DNA from: Oscillospiraceae bacterium
Lineage (GTDB): Bacteria; Bacillota; Clostridia; Oscillospirales; Ruminococcaceae
NCBI GenBank assembly: GCA_009778065.1
Contig: WRKM01000003.1
Span: forward strand, 61,594 to 125,593
DNA: 64,000 bases
Direction: 5' to 3'
Of this stretch, positions 8,711 to 17,125 are shown piece by piece. The notes under the pieces were generated by a model. The model ran no database searches and was not told the origin of the DNA. It worked only from the letters and a program-made list of their open reading frames with translations. The stretch's first letter is position 1, and each line of letters opens with the position of its first letter. The translations under genes were made by a program, and so were the position numbers.

Positions 8711-9859
8711 ATGAAAAATTTTCATAAAATTATTATTTCTGTTTTTTTCTTTTTTGTAATCGCGTTTATTCCCATAATCTCGCTGATAACTATGCCGCGT
8801 GAAAGATTAGCGTTTTCTGAAAACGAGAATCGCTATTTAGCAAGATTTCCGCTTCTGAGCTTTGACAGAGTAGTTGACGCCTCTTTTATGAAGGGCTTTG
8901 AGGATTGGGCTAATGACAGGGTTTTCGGACGCGAAAGCTGGATAAAACTTAAACACGCCTCCGAACGAACCATCGGAAAGCTCGAAATCGGGGGAACATA
9001 TACCGCCGATAATCGTATTATGCAAGCATGGAACGAGTATAATGAAGCAAGCGTGAACAGAAACTTAGCCGCCATGAACGCTTTTGCGAAACGTCATGGC
9101 GATGTACCCGTTTATTTAATGATTGCGCCGTCGTCCATAGAAATATATCGAGACTCCCTTCCCCGCAGTGTACCTGTAGGCTCACAGAAGGATTTTATAA
9201 AGTATTGCTACGATGAGCTTACAGAGCTTACCTCCGTTGATGTACTATATTTAATGGAGGAGTTTTCCGATGGATATATATATTACCGCACTGACCATCA
9301 CTGGACTTCCGAAGGCGCGTATATTGCCTATACCGCTCTTGGCGGAGCGATGAATTTCACTCCGCTCGGACTTAACAGCTTTGACGTTGAAAACGCGAGC
9401 AATTCATTTCGAGGTACATTATTCTCGCGGACACTCGACGAAAAAATAACGCCCGATATAATTAAATTCTACACCCTGTATGACGGCGACCCCGATGTGC
9501 TTTTGAAGGTGAATAACGGTATGGATGTATCGGAGCATGACAGTCTTTATTTCCGAGAATATTTAGAGGTAAAAGATAAATATTCCGCATTTCTCGGTAC
9601 TCAAGTACCCGTGGTAAATATATATACCGATATACCCGGTTCAAGCAAACGATTACTCATATTTAAAGACAGCTACGCTCATTCTTTAGTTCCGTTTCTT
9701 ACGAAGAATTTCAACGAAATTACCATGGTTGACCTGAGATTTATTAACACGCGGTACAGCGATGTCATTAATGTCGATAAATATGATGCGGTACTTTTCA
9801 TCTACAATGCAATAACATTTTCAGAGGATACAAATTTAATTAAATTAGGGCGTGAATGA
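8711..9859 (+). CDS. DHHW family protein, O-acetylation partner
   Basis: A 382-residue protein with one N-terminal membrane anchor (about residues 5-27) and an extracytoplasmic domain related to AlgJ/AlgX SGNH-like acetyltransferases. The motif TDHHWTSEGAY (D195, H196, H197, W198) defines the family, and LIFKDSYAHS supplies the catalytic serine block. It probably takes the acetyl group delivered by the MBOAT protein and places it on a surface polymer. A GGGGGA ribosome site lies just before the ATG. Its stop codon sits in the loop of the terminator hairpin that follows. Confidence 0.87.
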   Translation: MKNFHKIIISVFFFFVIAFIPIISLITMPRERLAFSENENRYLARFPLLSFDRVVDASFMKGFEDWANDRVFGRESWIKLKHASERTIGKLEIGGTYTADNRIMQAWNEYNEASVNRNLAAMNAFAKRHGDVPVYLMIAPSSIEIYRDSLPRSVPVGSQKDFIKYCYDELTELTSVDVLYLMEEFSDGYIYYRTDHHWTSEGAYIAYTALGGAMNFTPLGLNSFDVENASNSFRGTLFSRTLDEKITPDIIKFYTLYDGDPDVLLKVNNGMDVSEHDSLYFREYLEVKDKYSAFLGTQVPVVNIYTDIPGSSKRLLIFKDSYAHSLVPFLTKNFNEITMVDLRFINTRYSDVINVDKYDAVLFIYNAITFSEDTNLIKLGRE

Positions 9860-9877
9860 TTCACGCCCCGCTTTTTT
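9848..9877 (+). terminator. Intrinsic terminator after the O-acetylation pair
   Basis: GGGCGTGAA pairs with TTCACGCCC (9848-9856 with 9860-9868) around a 3-base loop formed by the TGA stop codon itself, followed by CG and a run of six T. It ends the long plus-strand operon. Confidence 0.85.
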
Positions 9878-10151
9878 ACGCCGATACCCCTAACGCTTCC
9901 ATCATTGTTTCTCGGCTCATATCGAAAATACCGGAATCTATAAACTCCATAAGGTCGTCGTGTAACGTGCCTTTTGATTCTTCGCCTTCCTCGGCTCTCA
10001 GTGACCATGCGCGGACATACATCCACGGGTACTTATCGAAAAGAAAGTTATTCTCCAACGGGCAGACATTATCCCCTCTTATTATATGAAAAGCTGTTTT
10101 TAACCCTCTTCCCAATGACGGAGCGTTTTGATAACTGACTAATTTTCCCAT
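9876..10151 (-). CDS. Hypothetical protein, 91 aa
   Basis: A small soluble protein with no signal peptide or membrane helix and no recognised domain. It reads plausibly as a real gene: purine-rich GAAAGAGAGGG lies about 7 bp before the ATG and the gene fills the gap between the terminator and the TSUP pair. It is acidic in the middle (AEEGEESKG) and has three tryptophan/tyrosine-rich turns. Its stop lies at the foot of the opposite-strand terminator. A plus-strand frame across the same bases is less convincing because it has no ribosome site. Confidence 0.55.
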   Translation of the reverse strand: MGKLVSYQNAPSLGRGLKTAFHIIRGDNVCPLENNFLFDKYPWMYVRAWSLRAEEGEESKGTLHDDLMEFIDSGIFDMSRETMMEALGVSA

Positions 10152-10280
10152 AACGTCTACCCTCTCTTTCCTTGTTTTTGAATTATTTCGTCCTTTACTA
10201 ATATATCGGACAATAAGTACAAATCTTTACCGAAAATAATAATTAATTTTCACCCCTTTTTTGGAAATACTTTTAATTAT

Positions 10281-10643
10281 ATGAAAGAAAATCTTAAAAA
10301 GTACTCAAAAATTTTAATCGGAACACTCTCAGGGGTATTAAACGGATTGTTCGGTTCAGGCGGGGGGGTTGTGGCTGTGCCTTTGCTTCGGTTATTCGGT
10401 CTTGAAGCGAAAAAAAGTCACGCTACGTCGGTGGCTTTAATATTCTTTTTAAGCCTTATGTCGGTTATCGCCTACTCGCTTAAAAATAATCTCGAATGGA
10501 AGATTGCACTCGGCTTTATCCCGTGGGGAATAGCGGGTGCGGTTTTAGGGGCGTTACTTTTGAAAAAAGTCCCGAATACTCTGCTTCGCAGAATATTCGG
10601 GCTTGTTGTATTAATTTCGGCTGTGAGGATATTATTTTTATGA
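10281..10643 (+). CDS. TSUP (TauE/SafE) family half-transporter, N-terminal-type subunit
   Basis: A 120-residue membrane protein with four predicted helices. It carries the TSUP signature GxxNGLFGSGGGVVAVPLL near its N-terminus. TSUP proteins move sulfite, sulfoacetate or related organic anions. Full members have about 250 residues with two homologous halves; this one is a single half. The second half follows as a separate gene overlapping by ATGA, so the two probably assemble as a heteromer. The ribosome site is weak. No substrate can be read from the sequence. Confidence 0.82.
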   Translation: MKENLKKYSKILIGTLSGVLNGLFGSGGGVVAVPLLRLFGLEAKKSHATSVALIFFLSLMSVIAYSLKNNLEWKIALGFIPWGIAGAVLGALLLKKVPNTLLRRIFGLVVLISAVRILFL

Positions 10644-11002
10644 GTGTTTTCGATATAGTTGCGGGTTTTCTTACAGGGATTACAGCTTCCATGGGTCTGG
10701 GCGGCGGTTTTATACTGATTATTTATCTTACAGCCTTTTCAGGAATAGGTCAGGTTCAAGCAGGCGGGATAAATTTGCTTTTTTTCCTGCCGATTGCGCT
10801 TATATCCATGTTTATTCACACTAAAAATAAGTTAATCGAATGGCGTTTAATTCTGCCGCTTTGTATTTCAGGGGCTTTTGGGGTCATCGGCGGCTCGCTT
10901 TTACTCGGCATCGTCAATGAAACACTTTTGCGAAAATTATTTGCGGGATTACTTTTAATTGTCGGGTTCAGAGAAATTTTCCACAAAAATCAGAGCAATT
11001 AA
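10640..11002 (+). CDS. TSUP (TauE/SafE) family half-transporter, second subunit
   Basis: A 120-residue membrane protein that starts in the stop codon of the preceding half-transporter (ATGA). Its N-terminus GFLTGITASMGLGGGFILI repeats the glycine-rich TSUP signature, and four helices follow. Both halves end with the pattern LLRxxFGLxxLxxxxRxxF, showing that they are duplicates of one another. Because both are 120 residues with intact ends, this looks like a split pair and not a frameshifted single gene. It is convergent with the OppA-like gene, with a 4-bp gap. Confidence 0.82.
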   Translation: MSVFDIVAGFLTGITASMGLGGGFILIIYLTAFSGIGQVQAGGINLLFFLPIALISMFIHTKNKLIEWRLILPLCISGAFGVIGGSLLLGIVNETLLRKLFAGLLLIVGFREIFHKNQSN

Positions 11003-11006
11003 ATCC

Positions 11007-12623
11007 TCAAAAATATTTTGCTTCTCTGAATGTCACCGTCCCCGTAAAGGGGTTATAAATCAAGCCTTCGCTTTTTCTATCGTAGAAAAACATCTCAGTC
11101 TGAAAACTCACGGGAATAAATATGGCTTGCAAAAGTATCATTTCCTCCGCCTTTATAAAGAGCGGTGAGCTATCCATATTGTCCTGTGTGCGTCTTGCGA
11201 GTTCTAAAAGTGCGTTGTACTCACTCAATGGCGTAGGTGTACTTCTTGAAAATATTCCGCCGAAGCTTCTTAAATATGCGTCAGGGCTGTTATAGCTCCC
11301 CGACAGCTTCACCATTGCAATATCATAATCCCCATCGGCAATGGCTTTTGCGAATTCGTCTTCCGATAATGCTTTTATACTGCAAAAGAAGTTTAAATTG
11401 ACCTGCCATTCTTGCAGGATTCTGCCGAGATATTCATGCGCCGTATTTTTTTCATCTACAGGTATAATTATACTATGTCCGATTATATTCTCACGTCCGA
11501 CTTCAGTCACGCCTTTCGCATAGGCTTCCCGCGCTTTTTTGAGGTCGTACTCAATATAACGGGGCATCCCTGCCGCGATTCTGTAGGGTTGATTTCCGAG
11601 GTCAATAATCGGGGGTACTAACTCCCGCGCTTCTCTCCAGCCTATTTTCTCAATATCTGTTACATTGCGGTCGAACCCCGCCGCAAGTGCATAGCGTAGG
11701 TCTTCGTTTCTGAATACCCGCCTTGTATTAAAAGTAATACCCCATGCGGCATTTTCAAAGCTGTCGTATGAATATGACCGCGCCATAAAAAACTCAGCCG
11801 TCTCTCCCTCGGCAATTTTTGAATGTGTCGTCCCCTCTAAAAAATGCGCCTCAGGGTCCTCATAGTCGATGAAGAAATTTAAACCCCGCGGAAAAATGCG
11901 TGAAGCTTCGCTGTTCTTTTCGTTCCGGCGCATTATGATAATGTTATCGTTTTTACTGTAGGGGTCATAGTTCCACCTCGTAATATAAAACGCGCCGTTT
12001 GAGGGGATGGCTGATTCGTTCAGCCCGTAACGCCCCGCCGTTTTTTCAAAAAGCTCTTCGTTACAGGGCATGGCGGGGGAGGTTGTGAGCAGATAAGGTA
12101 AAAGCGGGTTAGGTGTCTCAAGGGTGATATTAAGCTTAAAATCGTCTGTCGCCGTGACCCCTATCGCTCCGAGACTTGAAATCTCGCCCGTATGTACGGA
12201 CTTAGCATTCTTTATACTGTAAAAAAGCGAAGCGTTTTCCGACTTGACAGCGGGGTTAAAAAGCCGCCTGAACGCAAAAACAAAGTCCTGTGCTGTACAC
12301 TTAACAGAATACTCGCCGTCGTAGTACCAAAATACATCATCTCTTAAAATAAATGTATAGGTCAGATTATCCTCGCTGACAGTATATTCTTTAGCGACAT
12401 TCGCAGTGATACTGCCGTCTTTTTCAACCTTCAGAAGACCGTCAAAAAGATTCGCAATTATTAACGCTTCGGTCTTCCCTGTCGCGGTTTGCGGGTCAAG
12501 CGTTCTCGGATTAACAGGAATGTCGTACTTAAATATGTAACCGCTTCCGTCTTTTTCACTACAGCCTGTCCCGAACGCAAATATTAATGAGAGAATAATA
12601 ACTAAATTAATTATTTTCTTCAA
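11007..12623 (-). CDS. Peptide ABC transporter substrate-binding lipoprotein (OppA-like)
   Basis: A 538-residue solute-binding protein of the SBP_bac_5 family. A lipoprotein signal peptide ends in FGTGC (C21). The family opening NPRTLDPQTATGKTEALIIANLFDGLL is clear, as is the late segment GDYDIAMVKLSGSYNSPDAYLRSF. It should bind oligopeptides outside the membrane, but no permease or ATPase gene is near, so it is an orphan. The start is TTG, inside the end of nrdG (17-bp overlap), supported by GAGAGG 9 bp upstream. Confidence 0.9.
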   Translation of the reverse strand: MKKIINLVIILSLIFAFGTGCSEKDGSGYIFKYDIPVNPRTLDPQTATGKTEALIIANLFDGLLKVEKDGSITANVAKEYTVSEDNLTYTFILRDDVFWYYDGEYSVKCTAQDFVFAFRRLFNPAVKSENASLFYSIKNAKSVHTGEISSLGAIGVTATDDFKLNITLETPNPLLPYLLTTSPAMPCNEELFEKTAGRYGLNESAIPSNGAFYITRWNYDPYSKNDNIIIMRRNEKNSEASRIFPRGLNFFIDYEDPEAHFLEGTTHSKIAEGETAEFFMARSYSYDSFENAAWGITFNTRRVFRNEDLRYALAAGFDRNVTDIEKIGWREARELVPPIIDLGNQPYRIAAGMPRYIEYDLKKAREAYAKGVTEVGRENIIGHSIIIPVDEKNTAHEYLGRILQEWQVNLNFFCSIKALSEDEFAKAIADGDYDIAMVKLSGSYNSPDAYLRSFGGIFSRSTPTPLSEYNALLELARRTQDNMDSSPLFIKAEEMILLQAIFIPVSFQTEMFFYDRKSEGLIYNPFTGTVTFREAKYF

Positions 12624-13104
12624 ATAAAACTACCTCTCCCCTTTTTAAGCTCTCTTTACAATTAATAAATCGTTGGTTCGCACTACCTTTAAACTTGAGT
12701 TCATAGCTCGCTCGTTCCTGAACATACTTCCCGTCAATCAAGACGTCTATTTGGTTTAAAAGCGCGTTTACAGCAGGATTTTCGCTGACTGAAAGCTCCT
12801 CAAAGCTATAGCCCGTAAAGCACCATATATTTAAGTCTCCGAGCTTTCGGGCAAGCTCTGCGAAAGCCTCAGGCTGAGAGAAAGGCTCACCGCCCGTGAA
12901 GGTCACGCCATCGGCGTGCGGATAGGCTTTTACACGCTCGGCTATCATTTCCACATCGTAAAGCTCACCGCCGTCAAAGTCATGGGTGTGAGGATTATGG
13001 CAACCGGCGCATTTATGCGGGCATCCTTGAGCGAATATAGCGAAGCGGTAGCCCGTACCGTCTACGATTGATTCGGGAACAAGCCCGGCAAGTCTGATTT
13101 GCAT
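12607..13104 (-). CDS. nrdG: Anaerobic ribonucleotide reductase activating protein
   Basis: A 165-residue radical SAM activase. The [4Fe-4S] motif CX3CX2C is at C28, C32 and C35 (GCPHKCAGC), followed by FTGGEPFSQPEA for SAM binding. It makes the glycyl radical on NrdD so that the cell can reduce ribonucleotides without oxygen, which points to an anaerobe. nrdD is not in the window, which is unusual since the two are commonly adjacent. An AAAGGA ribosome site precedes the ATG. Its end overlaps the OppA-like gene, so the two are probably co-transcribed although functionally unrelated. Confidence 0.92.
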   Translation of the reverse strand: MQIRLAGLVPESIVDGTGYRFAIFAQGCPHKCAGCHNPHTHDFDGGELYDVEMIAERVKAYPHADGVTFTGGEPFSQPEAFAELARKLGDLNIWCFTGYSFEELSVSENPAVNALLNQIDVLIDGKYVQERASYELKFKGSANQRFINCKESLKRGEVVLFEENN

Positions 13105-13116
13105 TTTTTGATTCCT

Positions 13117-14718
13117 TTACTCGTTTTTAAATGGTTGATAAAACTCAATATTTCCTGCGTCCCAGGTTTGAACATATAGATTTATTAAATCTTCTTTTTT
13201 AAATTCAACAGATGAGTCAAGTTTAAAATTATTAAAATATTCTGAAAAGTGTATCGGCACGCCGTTTTCAAAAACAGTGTTAAGAAACGCATTATCCTCA
13301 GGGTAAGTCCACAGAACGTATTTATCTTCCACTATATAATAAGCAAAATTAGAATAATACATACCCTCATATCGAAAACTAATCAGTTCAGTTATATCAA
13401 AAACAGGAGTCCACGGAAAAAGTTCAAAATATATCATACCTTTGTCGTATTTAACTTCACCGGAAAACCGTATATTTAACATATCAGAATGTATGTCTAT
13501 ATCGGAATTAAATATTAATTCTATGAAATTCCGTGCATTTTCGTTATCAAAAAACATTGAATTCCGAAGGACATAATCGGGGTAGCTATAATATACAAAA
13601 CGGCTTTGGTTTTCTACATCATAATAATAAAATTCACTCATATCTTCATTATGAAACGGAACAGAATTTCCCATCCCATCTTCCATTTCTTCCGGTCTGC
13701 TTATTGAGATGTTTCTATTTCTGTCAAAACCCGGATTTAGGTTTACATAGCCCGAATCGGCGATTATGCTTTGACCCTCTTCGCTCATCAAGAACGCATA
13801 TAATTTTTCTGCAAAATCAGCGGCTTGCGTGTTGTTCCTGTCGTAATAAATATAATTGTAGGTAACGAGCGGGTATGTACTGTCATATATTGTTTCATCG
13901 GTCGGAAAGACCCCGTCCACACCGAGTAGCATAACGCCGTCAACGATATATTGCTTATCGGTAAAAGTGTACATATTATAAGCCATAGAGTATTCGCCTT
14001 TATCATAATTCGCAATCGCTTCAACAATACCGCCCATGTCATTTTGATATACAACACCTTTTTCTATCAGCGGAATATCACCCATGAACATTACCATTCT
14101 CATCTGCGAGCCTGAATCGCTGTTTCTTTGAAAAGCGTTTATTGCCTCATCTTCTCCGCCGACTTCAGCCCAATTAGTGATTTTACCGCTGTAAATATCC
14201 TTGATTTGCTCCGTTGTCAAGCTTTTTACAGGGTTTTCTTCATTTAAAAGAAAGACAAAGGCTTCGCGGGTTATTGGGATTTTTGCTAAATCTACACCTG
14301 CGTCCGCCGCTTTTTGTATCAATTCCTCGCTGTAATCAACGCCGAGCAGTATATCCACTTCACCCTCTATTAATTTCTCAAACGCAGTTACGGTTTTACC
14401 ATGTCGAACATTCCTGCCGTCTCCGAATAAATCTCTCAGCGATTGGTGCAAGGGAATCATCGTAGTCGAACCGTCAATATTAAAATTCTCAAAGCTTGCT
14501 ATCAGATAGTCTTTAAGCTCAATCATAGCTATTTCTTCTTCCGTTAGCTGTGGCTTCGTCACAAGAGGATTTGTTGTTTCCGGTGCGTTTGTGGTCGTAT
14601 TGGAGGTATTGTTCATAATATCTTCCGACTGTTCAGGTATTGTTTGCGTTCCCTCGCCCTTTCCGCAAGCGGTCAAAAGAGTGCAAGCGATAATTATTGA
14701 TGCTAAAATTTTTTTCAT
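13117..14718 (-). CDS. PstS-like phosphate-binding lipoprotein with an extra C-terminal domain
   Basis: A 533-residue lipoprotein; the lipobox LTAC places the lipidated cysteine at C18. After a Thr/Asn-rich linker comes a PstS-like domain (about residues 75-345) with the ligand loops DGSTTMIPL (D82) and RNSDSGSQ. Residues about 365-533 form an additional Tyr/Phe-rich region I do not recognise. PstS proteins are about 280-350 residues, so the extension is notable. No pstCAB or phoU lies nearby; it may be a phosphate sensor or scavenger. It has its own sigma-A promoter and is followed 12 bp later by nrdG. Confidence 0.82.
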   Translation of the reverse strand: MKKILASIIIACTLLTACGKGEGTQTIPEQSEDIMNNTSNTTTNAPETTNPLVTKPQLTEEEIAMIELKDYLIASFENFNIDGSTTMIPLHQSLRDLFGDGRNVRHGKTVTAFEKLIEGEVDILLGVDYSEELIQKAADAGVDLAKIPITREAFVFLLNEENPVKSLTTEQIKDIYSGKITNWAEVGGEDEAINAFQRNSDSGSQMRMVMFMGDIPLIEKGVVYQNDMGGIVEAIANYDKGEYSMAYNMYTFTDKQYIVDGVMLLGVDGVFPTDETIYDSTYPLVTYNYIYYDRNNTQAADFAEKLYAFLMSEEGQSIIADSGYVNLNPGFDRNRNISISRPEEMEDGMGNSVPFHNEDMSEFYYYDVENQSRFVYYSYPDYVLRNSMFFDNENARNFIELIFNSDIDIHSDMLNIRFSGEVKYDKGMIYFELFPWTPVFDITELISFRYEGMYYSNFAYYIVEDKYVLWTYPEDNAFLNTVFENGVPIHFSEYFNNFKLDSSVEFKKEDLINLYVQTWDAGNIEFYQPFKNE

Positions 14719-14779
14719 AAGTAAAGAACCCTTTCATGCTATATTGAATATTAGAGGGTTTATCCCCGCTTTATTTTCT

Positions 14780-14808
14780 ATTTTACAACACTCTATACTA
14801 AATTTCAA
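14780..14808 (-). promoter_or_regulatory. Sigma-A promoter for the PstS-like gene
   Basis: On the minus strand TTGAAA (14803-14808) and TAAAAT (14780-14785) are separated by 17 bp, giving a leader of about 55 bases. The -35 box overlaps the last bases of the metal transporter permease gene. Confidence 0.7.
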
Positions 14809-15623
14809 CCCCTTTGACGGATTTTCCCGACAAGTGTGAAAAGGATAAAAACCAAGAGATTCATCATCAATATACATGCCCCCGGCGGAAGAGAGTAATA
14901 GAATGTGAAAAAAAGACCGGCGGTAAAACAGGTTACAGAAATTAACGCCGAACAAAACACAGCTTTTTTAAAGCCGCCGAAAACCCTCATGGACGAGAGC
15001 GGCGGAAAAATAACCAGCCCCGAAATTAAAAGCGCACCCATAAGTCTCATTCCGAGTACTATTATTACGGCTGTTAAAACAGCTATGAGCGTGTTATACT
15101 TCGATACGTTTATACCCGAAGCGTGTGCATAATCCTCGTCAATGGTGACAAGAAGTATTCTGTTATAAAATATTAAATAAAGAGCTATGATTATCAGCGA
15201 ACAGACCGCGCTGATAATTACATCAGATTTTTCAAGTGCGAATATACTGCCGAACATGTAACGGTTTATATCGTTAGTAACTTCAAAGGCTGTCAATAGG
15301 ATTAAACCCGCCGCAAGCGAGCCTGAAGAAATCACGGCGATAAGGGCGTCGCCTTTTATTTTACTGCTTTTTCTCACGCGAAGTAAAAGCACAGCGGCAA
15401 TCCCCACTATCGGAAGCGCGACCCAAGTCGGGAGCGGATTTATCGCCGCCGTCAGCGCGAAAGCCCCAAAACCTACATGCGCCAAACCGTCGCCTATCAT
15501 CGAATAGCGTTTTAATACCAAATTCACGCCGAGCAGAGACGCCGAGAGCGAAATAAATATACCCGCTATGAAGGCATACACAAAAAAATCATACGAAAAC
15601 ATCTGTACCGTTTCATGGAACAT
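14805..15623 (-). CDS. Metal ABC transporter permease (ZnuB/TroC type)
   Basis: A 272-residue ABC-3 family permease with about eight helices. The family segments SASLLGVNLVLKRYSMIGDGLAHVGFGA and MRLMGALLISGLVIFPPLSS are present. It forms the membrane channel for Zn(II) or Mn(II) uptake. The start overlaps the end of the ATPase gene by 11 bp. The operon has no metal-binding lipoprotein (ZnuA/TroA), which is normally the third partner and must be encoded elsewhere. Confidence 0.9.
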   Translation of the reverse strand: MFHETVQMFSYDFFVYAFIAGIFISLSASLLGVNLVLKRYSMIGDGLAHVGFGAFALTAAINPLPTWVALPIVGIAAVLLLRVRKSSKIKGDALIAVISSGSLAAGLILLTAFEVTNDINRYMFGSIFALEKSDVIISAVCSLIIIALYLIFYNRILLVTIDEDYAHASGINVSKYNTLIAVLTAVIIVLGMRLMGALLISGLVIFPPLSSMRVFGGFKKAVFCSALISVTCFTAGLFFTFYYSLPPGACILMMNLLVFILFTLVGKIRQRG

Positions 15624-16392
15624 TATTACACCCCATTTCCATGAAAATCGGCGTTTTTATATATTCCGCCACCGTCCCGAAAAAGCCCCCCTTGTTTTTA
15701 GTACTGCCGTTTTCTAAGGTTTTATCAGAATTTACGGCTTCTGCGGCTTTTGAAATCGCGGAAACATGCAGAATTTTATCAGAATTCGCTAAAACGCCCT
15801 CCATATCGTGAGAAATCATGACTACCGTTAACCCGTCATTTTTATTCAAAGAGCTTATTAACTCATAAAGCTCATTTCTCACAGCGAGGTCAAGACCTGT
15901 CGCAGGTTCGTCAAGGAGCAATAATTCTTTTGCGGCACAAATTGCACGCGCAATCAGAACCCGTTGCTTCTGTCCGCCCGAAAGTTCACAGAAACGACGT
16001 TTTTCAAGCTCAAGCACACGCATTTTTTTAAGGGCATCAATAGCGGTCTCTCTGTGCTTTTTCTTATAAAAGGGAAAAAGCCCCATATCGTTTAAACAAC
16101 CGCACAGAACTATCTCTCCCGCCGTCACCGGAAAATCTTCTGCGAGCGCGGTTTGCTGCGGAAGATAGCCTATTTGATTTCGCCCGACATTCAGCTCCAG
16201 CACACCCTTATATTTCTTTAAGCCGAGTATACCTCTGATGAGTGTGCTTTTACCCGACCCGTTCTCTCCTACAATCGAAAGAAAATCTCCCCGCTCGACA
16301 TTAAAAGAAAGCTCGCTGAGTACCGTTTTATTCTCGTAGGACATACACAAATTTTCACATTTTATTATTCTCATATTTAAAGTATAAAACAA
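15613..16392 (-). CDS. Metal ABC transporter ATP-binding protein (ZnuC type)
   Basis: A 259-residue ABC ATPase with Walker A GENGSGKST, signature LSGGQKQRVLIARAI and Walker B LLLLDEPATGLD, plus the switch histidine in MISHD. It energises the permease encoded directly downstream. I take the TTG at 16392 as the start because AGAGGGGG lies 3 bp before it; the in-frame ATG at 16374 has that site 21 bp away. The C-terminal 40 residues after the ATPase core are variable and Asn/Lys-rich. Confidence 0.9.
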   Translation of the reverse strand: MFYTLNMRIIKCENLCMSYENKTVLSELSFNVERGDFLSIVGENGSGKSTLIRGILGLKKYKGVLELNVGRNQIGYLPQQTALAEDFPVTAGEIVLCGCLNDMGLFPFYKKKHRETAIDALKKMRVLELEKRRFCELSGGQKQRVLIARAICAAKELLLLDEPATGLDLAVRNELYELISSLNKNDGLTVVMISHDMEGVLANSDKILHVSAISKAAEAVNSDKTLENGSTKNKGGFFGTVAEYIKTPIFMEMGCNNVP

Positions 16393-16470
16393 ATTCCCCC
16401 TCTTGTCAATATATTAAATAAATCAAAACTCGTCGGAATTGTCTTTTCAGACCAATTGTAACAAATTTCG

Positions 16471-16489
16471 ACATTATTTAATATAATGT
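16471..16489. promoter_or_regulatory. AT-rich dyad in front of the Cys-rich surface-type gene
   Basis: ACATTAT and ATAATGT (16471-16477, 16483-16489) form a perfect 7-bp dyad with a 5-bp spacer that contains a TATAAT box. It lies between the divergent ZnuC-type ATPase gene and the plus-strand gene, so it could be an operator for either. This is inference only. Confidence 0.4.
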
Positions 16490-16508
16490 GAAAAAGGAGG
16501 ATGTCATT

Positions 16509-17108
16509 ATGAATTGTTTATTTAATAATGGGTGCGGACGCTGTTTTTGCCGCTCAAAATGTTGCCGCAGAGAAAAGTGTAACTGCCGCCCGCAATGTCC
16601 GCCCTGCGAGCAGAACCGATGCTCGACCGAGGGTAATTTAATAATAAACGGCGACTTTGAATCATGGTTCAGCCAAGATTCACCGACTGACTGGAGTCAC
16701 ACAGGAAACGGCATAACAAGCGGAGTTTTTCGCAACTATTTGCCTGAAAATGTACTAAGCGGAGCTTATTCTGCGGGAATTAAAAATGCGACACTAAGTC
16801 AAGTTGTTCCGATAAAAGCCGGTTGTTTTTACCGCCTTTCGTTTTCCGCAAGAACCAACTCTATTACCTCTTTGCTTATCGCAGCAGTGATTTTTATCAC
16901 GGCAGAAGGTGAAGAAATTAACGCAACGGAAATTTTTATAGCAGGAGAAAGCCTACCAACCATAGAGGGAGTATTCAATTACTACAGCAGAGTGACCGAA
17001 CGGACGCCTGTTGACGCTGTAGCGGCTCGCATAAGCTTTACAGCCGCCACTTCGTCTTTGTCGCGATACGTATTCTTGGATAATGTCTCATTTTCAGGTG
17101 TTTCCTGA
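16509..17108 (+). CDS. Cys-rich protein with an NTTRR-F1/carbohydrate-binding-like domain
   Basis: The ATG at 16509 has an ideal AAAGGAGG site 8 bp upstream; a longer upstream frame is less likely. The first 40 residues hold about 12 cysteines with Arg/Asn, in short CxxC-like steps. The remainder (NLIINGDFESW... to the C-terminal FLDNVSFSGV) follows the jelly-roll pattern of NTTRR-F1 and carbohydrate-binding modules, which occur in spore-surface and cell-surface proteins of Firmicutes. There is no signal peptide, so surface location would need spore assembly or another route. Function is not known. Confidence 0.62.
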   Translation: MNCLFNNGCGRCFCRSKCCRREKCNCRPQCPPCEQNRCSTEGNLIINGDFESWFSQDSPTDWSHTGNGITSGVFRNYLPENVLSGAYSAGIKNATLSQVVPIKAGCFYRLSFSARTNSITSLLIAAVIFITAEGEEINATEIFIAGESLPTIEGVFNYYSRVTERTPVDAVAARISFTAATSSLSRYVFLDNVSFSGVS

Positions 17109-17125
17109 AGTCATATGAATAATAT

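Noticed and set aside
10281..11002. A frameshifted single TSUP gene
   Set aside because: Both halves have their own start, matching lengths and conserved ends, and overlap as ATGA, as in coupled genes.
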